DNA from: an uncultured Pseudomonadota bacterium
GTDB taxonomy: Bacteria; Bdellovibrionota_B; Oligoflexia; Oligoflexales; CAILAO01
Direction of reading: 5' to 3'
Length of the DNA stretch: 6,130 bases
NCBI GenBank assembly: GCA_903832105.1
Contig: CAILAO010000867.1
Coordinates: 1 to 6,130, forward strand
Made by a program: the position numbers and the translations under genes. Shown in pieces: positions 5,210 through 6,130 of the stretch (the first letter of the stretch is position 1; every line of letters begins with the position of its first letter). Under the pieces are notes generated by a model. That model had not been told where the DNA came from, did no database searches, and saw only the letters and a program-made list of their open reading frames with translations.

Positions 5210-5217
5210 GAAAAGGT

Positions 5218-5293
5218 TGGAGAGGACGCTGGGACTCGAACCCAGAACCAGCGGATTAAGAATCCGCCGCTCTGCCTGTTGAGCTACGTCCCC
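5218..5293 (-). tRNA. tRNA-Lys(CUU) inside the 23S gene, CCA encoded
   Basis: All cloverleaf positions fit standard numbering over exactly 76 nt. The acceptor stem is GGGGACG with CGUCCUC (one G2-U71 wobble). The D stem is GCUC/GAGC with G18 G19 in the loop. The anticodon stem is GCGGA/UCCGC with loop UUCUUAA, giving anticodon CUU (lysine). The variable loop has five bases; the T stem is CUGGG/CCCAG with loop UUCGAGU. A15 and U48 can form the Levitt pair. The 3' end reads U73-CCA. Position 73 is normally A in bacterial tRNA-Lys (sometimes G), so U is odd. It lies within helix 45 of 23S on the same strand, so it can only be released by cutting the rRNA precursor. The perfect fold argues for a working tRNA, or one inserted recently. 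Confidence 0.93.
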
Positions 5294-5849
5294 ACACAAC
5301 TTTCTTTTTCGAAACCACCGAACCCACAATTTCGGTACTATGCTTAGCCCCTCTACATTTTCGGCGCACGCTGCCTCTCCCGATAAATCGGGAATCGAGT
5401 AGTGAGCTATTACGCACTCTTTAAAGGATGGCTGCTTCTGAGCCAACCTCCTACCTGTCTAAGGCAACGAACTTCCTTCTCACTTAGCATAGATTTTGGG
5501 ACCTTAATTTGTGATCTGGGCTGTTTCCCTTGCGTACACGAAGCTTCGCCCTCGCATACTCACTGGCATAGATTTCATGAAGGTATTCGGAGTTTGTTTG
5601 GTAGGCCTACCGGTGAAGGCGCGGCTAACCAATCAGTGCTCTACCCCCTTCATTACTCCATACCGCTGTCCCTAAAGACATTTCGGGGAGAACCAGCTAT
5701 TACCAAGCTCGATAAGCTTTTCACTTCTAACCACAAGTCATCCGATGACATTGAGCGGTCAAACAGTTCGGGCCTCCACTTGTCTTTCGACAAGCTTCAC
5801 CCTGCTCATGGTTAGCTCGCCTGGCTTCGGGTCTTACCTAAACCGCATA

Positions 5850-5895
5850 AAGAATTTTCACACGATGGCCGTAAAGCCACTGTGTGAAAGTTCTT
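5850..5895 (-). other. Extra hairpin in 23S domain II (near E. coli 700-730)
   Basis: The arms AAGAA...TTCTT, TTTTCACAC/GTGTGAAAG and TGGCC/AGCCA form a long stem with a short loop. The flanks align with E. coli sequence around GAGUCUUAACUGGGCG and AGACCCGAA. E. coli has only a short element here. It is too small for an intron and has no ORF. Confidence 0.6.
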
Positions 5896-6130
5896 AAACG
5901 CGCTATTAACACTCGGTTTCCCTGTCCATACGTCCCAGTGGAACTTATAGTGCGGTGTAAGTAAACTCGTCGGGTCATTCTTCAATAGGCACACCGTCAC
6001 CAGACGTCTTGCGACGGCCGGCTCCGGCTCTTTGTAGGCACACGGTTTCAGTTTCTATTTCACTCCCCTCGCCGGGGTTCTTTTCGCCTTTCCCTCACGG
6101 TACTGGTTCACTATCGATCACAAATAGTAT

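Larger units (their letters stand above)
5161..5319 (-). other. Helix 45 insertion (IVS-like) carrying tRNA-Lys
   Basis: Flanks match E. coli around 1164-1185: ACCGAA on one side and GGUAGGGGAGC on the other. Helix 45 is lengthened by arms 5304-5319 (GGUGGUUUCGAAAAAG) and 5161-5176 (CCUUUUCGAAAUCACC), which form about 15 pairs. Inside are the tRNA and a second hairpin at 5180-5209 (GGAACCGUC/GACGGUUCC plus CGCU/AGCG). There are no group I core motifs. Helix 45 is a known site of RNase III-excised intervening sequences in Salmonella and relatives, which leave fragmented 23S. This insertion has that position and stem type, but its tRNA content is not a known feature of them. Confidence 0.85.
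505..6130 (-). rRNA. rrl: 23S ribosomal RNA gene, 5' truncated by window, interrupted by four group I introns and a tRNA-bearing insertion
   Basis: Exons match E. coli 23S continuously from about position 420 to the 3' end. Exons on the minus strand are >6130-4430, 3714-3294, 2368-2036, 1560-1499 and 734 to about 505. Lengths between insertion points agree with E. coli: 333 versus 331 nt for 2263-2593, and 62 versus 63 for 2594-2656. Conserved segments visible include GGGGAUAACAGG-type peptidyl transferase sequence, the P-loop GGGGC, CGUGAGACAGG and ACGAGAGGACCGG. Three places are larger than E. coli: helix 45 (tRNA insertion), helix 79, and a hairpin near E. coli 700-730. The 3' end is placed near 505 by counting from the conserved ACUAA segment and is approximate. 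The 5' end, 16S and any leader are outside the window. Confidence 0.97.
4430..6130 (-). rRNA. rrl: 23S exon 1 (about position 420 to 1917)
   Basis: It runs from the window edge through domain II, domain III and into domain IV. Recognisable segments on the minus strand include GAACCAGUACCGUGAGGGAAAGGCG, CUCCCCGAAAUG, GGUAGGGGAGC and the helix 69 5' side GCAGUAACUAU. From helix 45 to 1917 its length equals that of E. coli (about 730 nt), so domain III has no intron. The interruptions are the helix 45 insertion and one hairpin near 5850-5895. Confidence 0.95.

Noticed and set aside
5014..5446. Overlapping frames across the helix 45 insertion
   Set aside because: They cross the tRNA-Lys and 23S exon sequence. 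The tRNA and stem structure explain the region.
1..6130. CRISPR array or transposase-bearing insertion sequence
   Set aside because: There are no regularly spaced direct repeats and no transposase reading frame.

Overview
The window is almost entirely one bacterial rRNA operon segment read on the minus strand: a 23S rRNA gene (5' part outside the window, from roughly E. coli position 420 onward), a short 23S-5S spacer, and the 5' half of a 5S rRNA gene. The exons line up base by base with E. coli 23S through domains II to VI. The gene is unusual because it is broken by four group I introns and one non-intron insertion. Stacked LAGLIDADG introns and insertions in 23S, compact spacers and moderate GC fit a Candidate Phyla Radiation (Patescibacteria) genome best. 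That is an inference; Coxiella, Chlamydiales, Thermotogales and cyanobacteria also carry 23S group I introns.

Layout in transcription order (high to low coordinates). Exon 1 (>6130-4430) covers domains II, III and the start of IV, with an extra hairpin at 5850-5895. At helix 45 it carries an inserted element (5161-5319) that contains a complete canonical tRNA-Lys(CUU) with encoded CCA (5293-5218). Intron L1917 (4429-3715) splits the helix 69 loop and encodes a single-motif LAGLIDADG protein. Exon 2 (3714-3294) has an enlarged helix 79 region. Intron L2262 (3293-2369) splits helix 81 next to the P loop and encodes a double-motif LAGLIDADG protein whose stop codon lies in the exon. Exon 3 (2368-2036) is the peptidyl transferase region. 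Intron L2593 (2035-1561) sits at the site of the Chlamydomonas I-CreI intron but has no ORF; it has long structured P1 and P6 extensions. Exon 4 (1560-1499) is only 62 nt. Intron L2656 (1498-735) is inserted inside the sarcin-ricin loop and encodes an I-CreI-like protein. Exon 5 (734 to about 505) ends the 23S. The four insertion points were set by matching exons to E. coli 23S, and each has U before the intron and G at its end.

The spacer (about 504-57) holds a 70-codon ORF of unknown function with a strong Shine-Dalgarno sequence, enclosed by a 23-nt inverted repeat. An imperfect palindrome of about 30 nt occurs twice in the spacer and a third time just before the 3' splice site of intron L1917. 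The stem changes between copies are compensatory.

How it works together: four ribozymes must splice before the decoding-bridge, P-loop, peptidyl transferase and factor-binding regions can form. If tRNA-Lys is released by normal tRNA processing, 23S would be cut at helix 45, giving a two-piece large-subunit RNA. The tRNA inside 23S is the most unusual feature.
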